Origin: Candidatus Dormiibacter spiritus
GTDB lineage: Bacteria; Chloroflexota; Dormibacteria; Dormibacterales; Dormibacteraceae
Reading direction: 5' to 3'
NCBI GenBank assembly: GCA_003244185.1
Contig: QHBT01000065.1
Coordinates: 19,150-83,149 of the forward strand
DNA: 64,000 bases
Part shown: one piece after another, positions 34,326-44,014 of the stretch
How the letters are laid out: each line of letters starts with the position of its first letter
How positions within the stretch are numbered: position 1 is the stretch's first letter
The notes under the pieces: model-generated
Seen by the model: the letters and a program-made list of their open reading frames with translations, nothing else
Databases searched by the model: none
What the model was told of the DNA's origin: nothing
Made by a program: the position numbers and the translations under genes

Positions 34326-35246
34326 ATGAGACGACGTCAGCAGAAGATGGCGCAGGACCTGATCCCGGGTCTGGTGGATCAGAGCGACCTCGACTGGGAC
34401 CGGCTGGTCCGCGCGCGTTATCTGGTCAGGCAGGCCTTCCGCTACGAGTACGAGTCGCCCATCCGGCGGCTGCGCCACCGGCTGATAGTGGTGCCTCCCG
34501 ACCAGCACGGAGACCAGCGGACGCTGATGAGTCACCTCCGGTTCATGCCCGAGGCCGGCCGCCTTACTCGGAGGTCAGACAGGTACGGCAACTCCGTGGT
34601 CGAGATCCGCTTTCCAGAGGTCGACTCAGCAGTCGATTTCGAGGCTCGAATCGTCGTCGAGCGCAGCGTCGACGACGAGCGCCGGCTCCAGTCGGCCGAG
34701 GTGGCGCCGCGCTGGCTCAAGGACAGGGGTTTGCTCACCCCGGCCGGCCTCACTGAACCGGGTCCACGACTGCGCCGAATGGCAGGCGAACTGGCTCGGG
34801 AGGGGCTGGCCGGGCTGGAGCTGGCGGACCGGATCAATCGCTGCGTCAGGGAAGCGCTCGACTACCGGCCGGGAGTCACAGGGATCCATACCTCGGCCGA
34901 GGAGGCGCTGGTGCGAGGCTCGGGCGTATGTCAGGACTACACCCACGTGATGCTGGCGCTCTGCCGGCTGCTCAGGCTGCCCGCCCGCTACGTCTCTGGC
35001 CACCTTCTGGGCGAGGGCGGCACCCACGCCTGGGTGGAGGCGCTGGTGCCGTCCTTGGGAGCGGGTCCGGCGGCCGCCTACGGCTTCGACCCCACCCACG
35101 GACGGCCGACGGGAATCCGCTACGTCACCGTGGCGGTGGGCAAGGACTACGGCGACGTCGCCCCGACGTCCGGCAGTTACGTCGGCGGCTCCGGCCACCT
35201 CACGAGCGCGAAACGAGTCGACGTGGTCGGCTTCGACTACGCCTAG
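34326..35246 (+). CDS. Transglutaminase-like cysteine protease family protein (C)
   Basis: A 306-residue protein with a basic N-terminus, a transglutaminase N-domain (YLVRQAFRYEYESPIRRLRH) and an intact triad: Cys202 in GVCQDYTHVM, His234 in GGTHAWVEAL and Asp255 in GFDPTHGRPT. It ends YVTVAVGKDYGDVAPTSGSY, as in protein A. It starts 13 bp after gene B. Two paralogues head-to-tail and a third across the divergent promoter make three in one locus. Confidence 0.87.
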   Translation: MRRRQQKMAQDLIPGLVDQSDLDWDRLVRARYLVRQAFRYEYESPIRRLRHRLIVVPPDQHGDQRTLMSHLRFMPEAGRLTRRSDRYGNSVVEIRFPEVDSAVDFEARIVVERSVDDERRLQSAEVAPRWLKDRGLLTPAGLTEPGPRLRRMAGELAREGLAGLELADRINRCVREALDYRPGVTGIHTSAEEALVRGSGVCQDYTHVMLALCRLLRLPARYVSGHLLGEGGTHAWVEALVPSLGAGPAAAYGFDPTHGRPTGIRYVTVAVGKDYGDVAPTSGSYVGGSGHLTSAKRVDVVGFDYA

Positions 35247-35261
35247 GACACCAGACCTAGG

Positions 35262-36032
35262 TCAGGACGCGGACGCTGCAGTCCTCTGACAGGTAGGGCA
35301 GAAGTACGTCCAGCGCGCCTGCTCACCCTGCTGCCGCGTAGCCACGGCGGTGCCACAGCGGGGACAGGGCCGGCTCCGCCGGCCATGCACAGCGCGGGAG
35401 CGGCCGCTTTCGAAGCGCCGCTCGAAACCGCCGCTCAAGTTGGCCTGCATCGCCTGCCGAGCGGTGATGAAGAGCTGGGTCAGGCGCTCGTCCGTCAGCG
35501 CGTCACTCCTGAGCCACGGATCCAACCCCAGCGTCCAGAGCGCCTCGCACTTGTAGACGTTGCCGATGCCGCAGCAGACGCGCTGATCCAGCAGCAGCTC
35601 CCCCAGCGGGACGGGCCCGAGCGCTCGTGCTCGTCTCGTGATCTGCTCCCAGCTCACGTCGGCGGCCAGGATGTCAGGCCCGAGATGGGCGATACCCGCC
35701 AGCGGCTGCTGGGTCAGCTCGACCAGCGGAGCCGAGAAGCAGACTGCCAGCCAGTCACCGAATTCAAGCACGGCGCGGGCGGCCCGGGCACTCTTCCGCC
35801 AGCGCTCGCCCGGCCGGTACAGATGCCATGAGCCGAAGAGACGCATATGGGAATGCAGCGTCCAGCCGCCGCTGAACCGCAGAAGCAGGTGCTTGCCGAC
35901 GGGATGAACGTCCTCCAGCACAGAGCCGCTGAGCCGCTCCAGAGCGGCCGGCCGGGCGGCGACCACTGTCTGGCCGAGCAGGCTGCGCCGGAGTGCGGCC
36001 GCGGTGCGCCAGATGGTGTCGCCTTCGGGCAC
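35262..36032 (-). CDS. nei: Fpg/Nei-family DNA glycosylase
   Basis: A 256-residue protein starting V-PEGDTIWRTAAAL, so after Met removal the catalytic Pro2-Glu3 are N-terminal, as required in this family. GIGNVYKCEALW is the helix-two-turn-helix region. The C-terminal zinc finger is complete (CPRCG ... FCPTC). It excises oxidised bases; the PEGDT start fits the actinobacterial Nei2-like branch. GTG start at 36032, 7 bp after the lhr stop, so it is read from the lhr transcript. Confidence 0.92.
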   Translation of the reverse strand: MPEGDTIWRTAAALRRSLLGQTVVAARPAALERLSGSVLEDVHPVGKHLLLRFSGGWTLHSHMRLFGSWHLYRPGERWRKSARAARAVLEFGDWLAVCFSAPLVELTQQPLAGIAHLGPDILAADVSWEQITRRARALGPVPLGELLLDQRVCCGIGNVYKCEALWTLGLDPWLRSDALTDERLTQLFITARQAMQANLSGGFERRFESGRSRAVHGRRSRPCPRCGTAVATRQQGEQARWTYFCPTCQRTAASAS

Positions 36033-36039
36033 CGGCGGC

Positions 36040-39000
36040 TCAGTGCTTCCAGACGACCAGGCCGCGGGGGCTGGGACCGAAACCCGCTTCCCCCAGCAGC
36101 GGTGCCAGCTTCGACTGGCGCACGGGCTCTCCATCCACGCGCTGCAATTCGACCTTGGTCAAATTCAGCGCCACCCGCAGCAGCGCGGCCAGCATGTCGA
36201 CAGTGATGTGGCCGCGCGTCAGCAGTGAGCGGCCGCCACGCTCCAAGAACAGCACCAGCTCGCCGCCAAAGAGCACCACGAAGGCGCCGGGCACCCGGCC
36301 CATGCGACCCACGGCGTCGGCCGGCCAGGGCAGCACTGCGCCGTACGGTTGAGCCGGGTCAGTGGCGGCCAGCGCCACCACCTGGCCGGGCTCGTCACGG
36401 CCGGCGCGCAGCCGGTCGACTGCCCCCGGCAGGGCGAACTGAGAGCCGCCCAAGCCTGCCACGAAGTAGCCGCGCCTGGCCTTGCCTGCCTCCTCCAGTG
36501 CGCGCAGAACCGGATAGAGCGCTGCAAAGCCGCCGCTCCAGCCCTCCGCCAGGACCGATTCGCGCGTCAGCACACCGTGGCGACGAAGCAGGACCTGCGC
36601 CTGGCTCAGCAGCCGTTCCGTAGCCGTCGGGGCCGGCTCGCGCAGCTCCTTCAGCAGCGACCAGCGGCCGCTGGCGCGAGGCTGGTTCAATCGGACCGGC
36701 GGCGGCCGGCGTCCGAGCGGCCGGCGCTTGGCCGCCGGTCCCGCAAAGCGCAGGGGTGCGAAGGTGTCGTTGGTCACCTCACCGGCCCAAACCAGGTCCC
36801 AGAGCGCGTCGAGCACCCTCTCCTCCGAGCCGCTGCCCGCCGCGTGGTAGAGGTCGCGGAAGAACGAGGCGCCCCGAGTTTGCAGGTGCGCTCGCACAAT
36901 CTCGGCCACCTCCCCGGCGGCCGGCTCACCCATCTCCGGCAACAGGCGGTTGACCTCACTGCGGAGGTACAGCGAGACCCGCCCATCTCCAACGCCCAGC
37001 GCGCCGCGCCCGATCCAGGCCACCTCACCCATGGCGATCAGCTCGTCGAGCAGCGCCGGTCGGTAACCGGGGAGGCGAGCAGGCAGTACGTCGCGTTCTA
37101 TGACGGAGACCGGCAGCGCGACGCCCTGCAGGGTCTCGACCGCCTCCAGCAGGCGCTCCAGCGACGCGCTGGAGCTGCGGCCGGCCGGGTTGACCCCCTG
37201 CCAGACGGGCAGGAAGCCCGCCAGCACTTTCGGCGGCACTGCCTCCGCCTCCCGCCGCAGGGCGGCGAGCGAGCGGCGGCGCAGGGTCCGCAGCACTTCC
37301 GGGTGGCAGAACTCGAGGCTGGGCGCAGCGCCGGCGGAGATGGGGCGAAAGGCTCCCGAGATGAGCTCACCGCGCGCCGCCAGTACCGCCAGCGCCTCCC
37401 CCAGTCGAGCCTCGGGCACGCCCCAGCGAGCAGCCGGTGCAGCTGCCGAGAAGGGCACATGGGTGCGCGCCCAGCGCCGGAGCAGCCTGCCGAGAGCGTC
37501 CGGCGGCGACTCCAGATAGACCTCGGGCAGGCCACCTGGAAGTGCGCTGCCGAAGGCGTCCCGGTAGCTGCCGGCGTCCTCCGCCGCCAGCCACCGCTCC
37601 TCGCCGCCCAGCCGGATCAGCAGCGCCCGACGCGCGTTGCGCAGCTCGGTCAGCCATTCGCGGCTCACGCCGCGGAAAGCCAGCTCCGCCTCAGTCAGAT
37701 CGCCCAGGCGCACCAGCAGGTCGTGCGCCTCGTCAATGTCGCGGGGCCAGCGCTCGGACAGCAGCCCCTGCAGCTCCAGCTCCAGCCGCTCAGCCGCCAG
37801 AGGGTCCAGCATCTCGCGCAGTTCTTCACTGCCCAGCAGCTCGGCCAGCAGCTCTCGATCGAGAGTGAGCGCTTGCGCCCGGCGCTCGGCCAGCGGGGCG
37901 TCGCCCTCGTAGATGAACTGCCCTATGTAGTCGAAGAGCAGGGAGGAGGCGAAGGGGGAGGCCCGCTCGCTGTCAACGCTCACTACGCGGACAGCCCGGG
38001 AGCGGATGCCACTCAACAGCTCCCGCAGCGCGTCCAGATCGAAGACATCCGCCAGGCACTCGCGGTAGGTCTCGGCCAGCAGAGGAAAATCGGGGAAGCG
38101 GCTGGCCACTTTGAGCAGGTCGGCGGAGCGTTGTCGCTGCTGCCAGAGTGGACTGCGCTGACCCGGCCGGCGGCGCGGCAGCAGCAGTGCCCGGGCCGCG
38201 TTCTCGCGGAAGCGGGAGGCGAACATGGCGGTGCCGGGCAACTCGGCCGCTACGAGCTCCTGCAGCTCCTCCGGCTCCAGCATCACCTCCTCGACGTCGA
38301 GTGGGCGGTCGGCATCCGGTAGGCGCAGGGCCAGCCCGTCGTCGGTGTACATGGTCTGCACCTGGATCCCCCGCTGCTCCGAGAGCTTGGCCTGGAGAGC
38401 CAGGGCCCAGGGGGCGTGCACCTTGCCGCCGAACGGGGTGAGCACGCACACCCGCCAGTCGCCGATCTCATCGCGGAAGCGCTCCACCACCACTGTGCGA
38501 TCGTCAGGCACCTCGCCCGTGGCGGCCGCCTGATCGTCAAGGTAGGTCAGGAGGTTGCGGGCCGCGCCGCCCTCGAAGCCCGAGGAACGGCGCAGCCGCG
38601 CTTCCGCGTCCGCGGCTGAGGAGCTGCGCAGCTCTCGGATCAGGCTGCCCAGCTGTCGGCCCAGCTCGACCGGCCGCGACAGCGAGTCGCCGTGCCAGAA
38701 CGAGATCTTGCCAGGTTCGCCGGGCGCCGGCGACACCAGAACCTGCGAGGCCGTGATGTCCACCACCTTCCAGGAGGAGGCACCCAGCACTATGGTCTCG
38801 CCCACCCTGGTCTCGAAGACCATCTCCTCGTCCAGCTCACCGATCTTGCGTGAGGTCTGGCGGCCGGCCGGGGCAGCGCCCGTGGGCGCCGTGTCGCCAC
38901 CGTCGAACAGGCTGACCGTGTAGAGGCCGCGGTCGGGGATGGTGCCGGCGTTGGTCACCGCCAGGCGCTGGGCGCCGGCCCGGCCGCGCAGCTTCCCCTC

Positions 39001-40491
39001 GATCCGGTCCCAGACGATGCGCGGCCGGAGCTCGGCAAACTCGTCGGAGGGATAGCGGCCGGCCAGCATGTCCAGCACGGCCTCGAAAGAGCGGCGGCCC
39101 AGGCTGCGGAAGGGGTAGGCCCGGCGCACAAGATCGAAGAGCTCGTCCACAGCCCACTCGTCGAGAGCCAGCATGGCCACCACCTGCTGCGCCAGCACGT
39201 CCAGGGGATTCAGCGGGATGACAGTCCGCTCGATGCGCCCGCTGAGCATCCCTTCGACCACCGCGGCGCTCTCCAGCAGATCACCTCGAAACTTGGGGAA
39301 CACTGTGCCCCGGGAGATAGCGCCGACTGAGTGGCCTGCCCGGCCGATGCGCTGGATGCCGGCCGCGACAGAGGGGGGCGCCTCCACCTGGACCACGAGG
39401 TCGACAGCCCCCATGTCGATGCCCAGCTCGAGCGACGAGGTGGCCACGAGACCGCGCAGGTTGCCAGCCTTGAGCCGGTCCTCGATCAGCAGCCTCTGCT
39501 CCCGCGCGACCGAGCCGTGGTGCGCGAGCACCAGTTCCGAACCAGCCTGCTCGTTGAGCCGGGCGGCCAACCGCTCGGCCAGCCTGCGCGAGTTGACGAA
39601 GATGATGGTCGAGCGGTGTTGCTGGACCAGCTCGACCAGGCGGGGATAGATGGCGGGCCAGATCGAGCGGCGCGGCGCCGGCAGCTCGCCGGCCCAGGCC
39701 GCCGCGGGACCGCTGGGCGGCTCGGCGGGCGCCCCTGGCGCCCCGCGGTCCAACTCCGCCATATCCTCGACGGGCACCTCGACGCTTACTTCCAGCGTCT
39801 TGCGGGCGCTCGACTCCACTATCTCGACTTGGCGAGCGGTGCCCGCCAGGAAGCGACCTATCTCGGCCAACGGCCGCTGCGTCGCGGAGAGCCCTATCCG
39901 CTGCGGCTGCTGGACGGTGATGCGGCAGAGCCGCTCGAGCGAGAGCGCCAGGTGAGCTCCGCGCTTGTTCCCGGCCAGCGAGTGGATCTCGTCCAGGATC
40001 AGCCAGCGGACTCCGCTCAACACCTCCCGCGCCGCACTGGTCAGCATGAGAAAGAGCGATTCAGGCGTGGTGATCAGCACACCCGGCGGCGTGCGCGAGA
40101 TGAGCCGGCGCTCCTGGGCGGGCGTGTCACCGCTGCGCACCGCCACCTCGATCTGAGGCACCGGCAGGCCGAGGCGCTCGGCTTGCAGCTGAAGGCCGAC
40201 GAGAGGTGCTCGAAGGTTCCGCTCCACATCCACCGCCAGTGCCTTGAGGGGTGAGACGTAGAGCACTCGGCAGCGCTCCTTGGCGGCAGGCCGCGGCTCC
40301 ACGGCCAGCCGGTCGAGGCACCAGAGGAAGGCGGCGAGAGTCTTGCCGCTGCCGGTCGGTGCTGTCATCAGCGTGTGACGGCCCGAGGCGACAGCCTGCC
40401 AACCGCGCTCCTGCACCTCGGTTGGCGCCTCGAAAGAGCCTCGGAACCAGCTGGCGGCGAGCGGTGAAAAGAGGTCGAGGGAGGAGCCCAT
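36040..40491 (-). CDS. lhr: Lhr-type ATP-dependent DNA helicase
   Basis: A 1483-residue superfamily 2 helicase, the usual length for long Lhr. Walker A TAPTGSGKT (Lys50), DEIH box at 167-170, IIFVNSRRLAERLAARL and the motif VI region QRIGRAGHSVG. The long C-terminal part (from about 900) carries the Lhr C-terminal and winged-helix domains. Lhr translocates 3'-5' on single-stranded DNA and unwinds RNA:DNA hybrids; in mycobacteria it belongs to a mitomycin-inducible repair response. It is coupled to nei downstream, consistent with DNA repair. Confidence 0.95.
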   Translation of the reverse strand: MGSSLDLFSPLAASWFRGSFEAPTEVQERGWQAVASGRHTLMTAPTGSGKTLAAFLWCLDRLAVEPRPAAKERCRVLYVSPLKALAVDVERNLRAPLVGLQLQAERLGLPVPQIEVAVRSGDTPAQERRLISRTPPGVLITTPESLFLMLTSAAREVLSGVRWLILDEIHSLAGNKRGAHLALSLERLCRITVQQPQRIGLSATQRPLAEIGRFLAGTARQVEIVESSARKTLEVSVEVPVEDMAELDRGAPGAPAEPPSGPAAAWAGELPAPRRSIWPAIYPRLVELVQQHRSTIIFVNSRRLAERLAARLNEQAGSELVLAHHGSVAREQRLLIEDRLKAGNLRGLVATSSLELGIDMGAVDLVVQVEAPPSVAAGIQRIGRAGHSVGAISRGTVFPKFRGDLLESAAVVEGMLSGRIERTVIPLNPLDVLAQQVVAMLALDEWAVDELFDLVRRAYPFRSLGRRSFEAVLDMLAGRYPSDEFAELRPRIVWDRIEGKLRGRAGAQRLAVTNAGTIPDRGLYTVSLFDGGDTAPTGAAPAGRQTSRKIGELDEEMVFETRVGETIVLGASSWKVVDITASQVLVSPAPGEPGKISFWHGDSLSRPVELGRQLGSLIRELRSSSAADAEARLRRSSGFEGGAARNLLTYLDDQAAATGEVPDDRTVVVERFRDEIGDWRVCVLTPFGGKVHAPWALALQAKLSEQRGIQVQTMYTDDGLALRLPDADRPLDVEEVMLEPEELQELVAAELPGTAMFASRFRENAARALLLPRRRPGQRSPLWQQRQRSADLLKVASRFPDFPLLAETYRECLADVFDLDALRELLSGIRSRAVRVVSVDSERASPFASSLLFDYIGQFIYEGDAPLAERRAQALTLDRELLAELLGSEELREMLDPLAAERLELELQGLLSERWPRDIDEAHDLLVRLGDLTEAELAFRGVSREWLTELRNARRALLIRLGGEERWLAAEDAGSYRDAFGSALPGGLPEVYLESPPDALGRLLRRWARTHVPFSAAAPAARWGVPEARLGEALAVLAARGELISGAFRPISAGAAPSLEFCHPEVLRTLRRRSLAALRREAEAVPPKVLAGFLPVWQGVNPAGRSSSASLERLLEAVETLQGVALPVSVIERDVLPARLPGYRPALLDELIAMGEVAWIGRGALGVGDGRVSLYLRSEVNRLLPEMGEPAAGEVAEIVRAHLQTRGASFFRDLYHAAGSGSEERVLDALWDLVWAGEVTNDTFAPLRFAGPAAKRRPLGRRPPPVRLNQPRASGRWSLLKELREPAPTATERLLSQAQVLLRRHGVLTRESVLAEGWSGGFAALYPVLRALEEAGKARRGYFVAGLGGSQFALPGAVDRLRAGRDEPGQVVALAATDPAQPYGAVLPWPADAVGRMGRVPGAFVVLFGGELVLFLERGGRSLLTRGHITVDMLAALLRVALNLTKVELQRVDGEPVRQSKLAPLLGEAGFGPSPRGLVVWKH

Positions 40492-40660
40492 GATTTAGAA
40501 CGTTAGTTCGTTGCGAGACGTGGGGTTGGCTGCGCTGCTTCCCAACCCTCGCTCAGTGCTTCCTTGGAGAGGCCGGAGCAGGCTCTGCGGCTGCGTACCG
40601 GCCTATGATCCACTGCACACAGGCGACGGCGGCCATCCGGCACCAATTGGAGCAGTGCAC

Positions 40661-42004
40661 ATGAGCGCGTTAACGAGTCAGGCCGACACCCTGCCGCTGG
40701 CTTCCAGCACAATCCGAAAACTGCGGCTGCGGATCATCCCCTACATCTTTCTGCTCTACGTCATCGCTTATCTGGACCGGGTCAACGTGAGCTATGCACA
40801 GCTCAACATGGGCAAGTCGTTGGGCATCGCCGCGGCGGCCTTCGGCCTGGTTTCCGGCATCTTCTTCATCGGCTACTTCCTGTTCGAGATCCCGAGCAAC
40901 GCCATCCTCTATCGCGTTGGGGCGAGGAAGTGGATTGCCCGGATACTGATCAGCTGGGGTTTGGTGGCGATGGCCACCGGCTTCGTCCAGAATCTCAACC
41001 ATCTGCTCATCGCCCGCTTCGTGCTGGGGCTGGCCGAAGCGGGCTTCTTCCCCGGCATGGTGCTCTACATCACCCTCTGGTTTCCTGCCAAGGAGCAGGC
41101 GCGGGCCTTCTCCCAGTTCATGGTCGCTCAGGTGGTCGCCTACATCATCGGGGCACCCAGTGGCGGCTGGATCTTGGACCACGTCCACGTGGCTGGTCTG
41201 GACAGCTGGCGCTGGGTGTTCATCCTCCAGGGGCTGCCGGCAGTGATCTTCGGGGTGGTGACGTTCTTCTACCTGACCGACAGGCCTCGCGATGCCCGCT
41301 GGCTCACTGATGAAGAGCGGGGCTGGCTCGAGGATCAGCTGGCGCGCGAGCGGGCTGAGAAGCAGAGCCGCCACCACCTGAGCGAGTGGCAGGCACTGCT
41401 CAGCCCGCGCATCCTGCATCTGACGGCTATCTACCTCTGCATAGTGCTCGGGATCTACGGCCTCAATTTCTTCCTGCCCCAGATCGTGAAGGGCCTGTCC
41501 ACCTCGTACTCGAACACCACAGTGGGCCTCCTGGCGGCCATCCCCTTCGTGATCGGCGGCATCGCCATGCTGGTCAACGGCTGGCACTCCGACAAGACCC
41601 TCGAGCGCAAGTACCACGTCATGTTCTGCACGGTGACTGCGGCCGCGGGACTGCTCCTGATCCCGTTCTTTCGGCACGACCCGGTGCTGGCGATTGTGCT
41701 GCTCTGCGTAGTGAGCATCGGCAACTTCGGCTACATAGCAGCTTTCTGGGCGCTGCCCCAGCTGGTGCTCACTGAGGCGGCCGCCGCGACAGGCATTGCG
41801 CTGATCAACTCGGTCGGGAACCTGGGCGGCTTCATCGGGCCCTACATCGTCGGCGCGAAGGCCACTGAGAGCAATGTGACCCAGGGCCTGTACCTGCTGG
41901 CCGCATCGTTCCTGGTTGCCACACTGCTGCTCGTGCTTCTCCCCACTGAGAAGGTGCGGTCGGCGGAGTCGCTGGCGCCTGCTCCGGGGCCTGCCAGAGG
42001 CTGA
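40661..42004 (+). CDS. MFS transporter, ACS (anion:cation symporter) type
   Basis: A 447-residue protein with 12 predicted membrane helices. The N-terminus has the ACS-type motif IAYLDRVNVSYAQLNMG, then FEIPSNAILYRVGARKWIARI and GLAEAGFFPGMVLYITLWFP. This family takes up organic anions such as sugar acids, phthalate or tartrate; the substrate is unknown. The ATG at 40661 has GGAG at 8 nt; the in-frame extension upstream to 40511 is low quality. Confidence 0.9.
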   Translation: MSALTSQADTLPLASSTIRKLRLRIIPYIFLLYVIAYLDRVNVSYAQLNMGKSLGIAAAAFGLVSGIFFIGYFLFEIPSNAILYRVGARKWIARILISWGLVAMATGFVQNLNHLLIARFVLGLAEAGFFPGMVLYITLWFPAKEQARAFSQFMVAQVVAYIIGAPSGGWILDHVHVAGLDSWRWVFILQGLPAVIFGVVTFFYLTDRPRDARWLTDEERGWLEDQLARERAEKQSRHHLSEWQALLSPRILHLTAIYLCIVLGIYGLNFFLPQIVKGLSTSYSNTTVGLLAAIPFVIGGIAMLVNGWHSDKTLERKYHVMFCTVTAAAGLLLIPFFRHDPVLAIVLLCVVSIGNFGYIAAFWALPQLVLTEAAAATGIALINSVGNLGGFIGPYIVGAKATESNVTQGLYLLAASFLVATLLLVLLPTEKVRSAESLAPAPGPARG

Positions 42005-42301
42005 GCGAAAAAGGGGAAGCCGTAACCCTTTCTCCGCCTCCGGCGTTGCCCGCAGGTGGTAAACGCTGTAGCCCTGCATCTGCTTCGGCTCGCGCTTCTT
42101 CCCATCGATGCCGTGGGCACCACGCGTTCCCGGCTCGCGATCAGGCGCCTGACCTTTCGGCTGCGGAGCCGGGTTCGCATCCACGGCAACAGCTGATTCC
42201 AGCGCCCGTGGCCAACCGGTTCGCCTGGCCGCCGCGAAAACTTGATAATCCTGCTATAACTACGGCCGCGTGCCCGGGGCCTTGCGCGTAGCGTCAGCTG
42301 C
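42005..42301. other. 297-bp gap between MFS and epimerase genes
   Basis: The longest gene-free stretch in the window. A leftward open frame starts at a GTG at 42184 and reads plausibly for about 55 codons (KKREPKQMQGYSVYHLRATP) but then runs on into the antisense of the MFS gene without a stop, so it is not called as a gene. A TATAAC-like hexamer lies near 42256, without a well-spaced -35 box. Confidence 0.3.
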
Positions 42302-43231
42302 GTGACCAGCCGGCTTTCGCCGAACGGGGCCGAGCGGCGCGTCAGCTTCGGCGACCAGGAGGCATTCGTCGTTGAGGCCGGCGGCGCGCTTCGCGATTAT
42401 CGCGTGGCAGGCCGCTCCTACCTGGATCACTTCGGCCCTGACGAGATGAGCACGGCTGCCCGCGGCCACATCCTGATGCCCTGGCCCAACCGGCTCCGCG
42501 CGGGCAGCTACACCTTCGGGGGAGAGCAGCATCAGCTGCCGATATCCGAGCCGGACAAGCGTTCTGCGCTTCACGGGCTGGTTCGCTGGGACACCTGGCA
42601 GCTGTTGGACGCCGAGCCGGCCTCGGTCTCAGTGACACATCAGCTGCTGCCCCGCGACGGCTATCCGTTTAGCCTGGCCACGACTGTCACCTACTCACTT
42701 TCCCCGCAGGGCCTCACTGTCGCGAGCGAGGTGTTCAACAACGGGAGCGCCGCGCTGCCCTTCGGGGCCGGCTTCCATCCCTACTTTCGAGTGGGGGCGG
42801 CCCCCGTTGACGGTTGGACGCTGGAGCTTCCAGCCGAGCGGCGGCTCCAGCTGGACGGGCAGGGAATTCCGACCGGCACCGAGGAGGAATTGGCGGGCAG
42901 CGACTTCGACTTCCGCCGCCCGCGCCTGATTGGAGCCCTGAAACTGGACACCGCCTTCACGGGTCTCAGCCGCGGCGACGATGGCCTGGCCCGGGCGCGG
43001 CTCAGCGCCTCGGACGGCGGTCAGCTGACAGTCTGGATGGATGCCGCCTTCGACCACATCATGGTCTTCAGCGGTGACGTGCTGCCGCACCCGGAGCAGC
43101 GCCGCTCGCTTGCCATCGAACCCATGACCTGCGCCCCAAACGCACTGCAGGAGGGAACGGCGCGCACCCTACAGCCGGGCGAACGCTGGGACTTTCGCTG
43201 GGGCGTAGAGCCCGGTAGGGTGAGTTCATGA
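42302..43231 (+). CDS. Aldose 1-epimerase (galactose mutarotase) family protein
   Basis: A 309-residue protein of the mutarotase beta-sandwich family. Motifs: LMPWPNRLRAGSYTFGGEQHQLPI with the substrate-binding Arg, ALHGLVRW with the catalytic-type His, AGFHPYFRVG and CAPNALQEGT near the end. It interconverts alpha and beta anomers of a hexose or a related sugar. GTG start; cytoplasmic. A 44-codon ORF overlaps its stop (ATGA). Confidence 0.9.
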   Translation: MTSRLSPNGAERRVSFGDQEAFVVEAGGALRDYRVAGRSYLDHFGPDEMSTAARGHILMPWPNRLRAGSYTFGGEQHQLPISEPDKRSALHGLVRWDTWQLLDAEPASVSVTHQLLPRDGYPFSLATTVTYSLSPQGLTVASEVFNNGSAALPFGAGFHPYFRVGAAPVDGWTLELPAERRLQLDGQGIPTGTEEELAGSDFDFRRPRLIGALKLDTAFTGLSRGDDGLARARLSASDGGQLTVWMDAAFDHIMVFSGDVLPHPEQRRSLAIEPMTCAPNALQEGTARTLQPGERWDFRWGVEPGRVSS

Positions 43232-43362
43232 CCAGCGATCGCGAGGGGGTCTCGCCTCCTGCCGGCGACCACGTTCCCGATCGATCCGCGCCGCGCGAGG
43301 GCGAGCAGGAGGAGCGGGAGCTGACCGAGTACGAACCGGCGCCCGAGCAGGAGGAGACCTAG
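43228..43362 (+). CDS. Small acidic protein, 44 residues
   Basis: A short frame that starts at an ATG overlapping the epimerase stop by 4 bp (ATGA), with GGTGAG 3 nt upstream. The product is very acidic and proline-rich (EGEQEERELTEYEPAPEQEE) and probably disordered. No family is recognised. The coupling to the epimerase favours translation, but a chance ORF is possible at this length. Confidence 0.35.
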   Translation: MTSDREGVSPPAGDHVPDRSAPREGEQEERELTEYEPAPEQEET

Positions 43363-43370
43363 ACGCCTGG

Positions 43371-43823
43371 CTAGCTAGCGCTGCCCCCCTCGTCGGGGGT
43401 CCCGGGCCCGTTTTCGGGCGGCGGCGAGGCCAGCCAGCTCGGCACCCCGCCCGAAACCCTGCCCGGCGTCGTCTGGCTCTTGATCAGGTACTCGAGAGCA
43501 CCCAGCTTCAGACCCCGCTCCACCAGCTCCTGCTCGCCGTAGTTGGAGAGGACCACCACCGGCACGTGCTTGGTGCGCTCGTCCCTACGCAGCGCCTGCA
43601 GCACTTCGAAGCCGTCCATCTTAGGTAGGCGCACGTCGAGGAAGACCAGGTCGGGCGGGTCGGCCTGGGCCGAGCGCACAGCCGACTCGCCGTCGGCGAT
43701 GACCTGGACCAGGTAGCCATCCAGCTCGAGCTTCAGCTTGTACATCTCGGCGACCGCTTCGTCGTCTTCCACCAGGAGGACCCGGACCTCCTCCGGCACT
43801 GCGCTTCTGTCATCCGATTCCAC
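43371..43823 (-). CDS. Single-domain response regulator
   Basis: A protein of about 150 residues from the GTG at 43823 (GGAG at 6 nt); an in-frame TTG at 43856 is the alternative. It has an intact receiver: VLLVEDD acidic pair (Asp20, Asp21), phosphoacceptor Asp63 in VFLDVRLPKMDG, Ser93 in VVLSNYGE and Lys115 in YLIKS. There is no output domain; after residue 117 there is only a Pro/Gly-rich tail. It probably passes phosphate or binds a partner. No histidine kinase is adjacent. Confidence 0.9.
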   Translation of the reverse strand: MESDDRSAVPEEVRVLLVEDDEAVAEMYKLKLELDGYLVQVIADGESAVRSAQADPPDLVFLDVRLPKMDGFEVLQALRRDERTKHVPVVVLSNYGEQELVERGLKLGALEYLIKSQTTPGRVSGGVPSWLASPPPENGPGTPDEGGSAS

Positions 43824-44014
43824 GCCCAGCTCCTTCGATGATCGATCCTCCAGCAAAGCAAACCTGATAGTGAGGCATCAGCTTTCTCACTGCGATCATA
43901 ACCAGGAAAGCTGCGGTGCGTCAGCCAAAAACGACAGCGAGCAGGGCTGCCTCAGTCAGCCTCAGTTAACCTGACTCGGTGGAGTCACTGCCCGAGGCTC
44001 AGGGGAGGCCGCTG

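Noticed and set aside
40670..42184. 504-codon leftward frame opposite the MFS gene
   Set aside because: The MFS protein on the other strand has 12 helices and family motifs. Only the first 55 codons, in the gap 42005-42184, look natural; with no stop before the MFS gene I did not call a gene.
42241..42262. TTGATA / TATAAC promoter before the epimerase
   Set aside because: The two hexamers are only about 8 nt apart, too close for a sigma-70 promoter.
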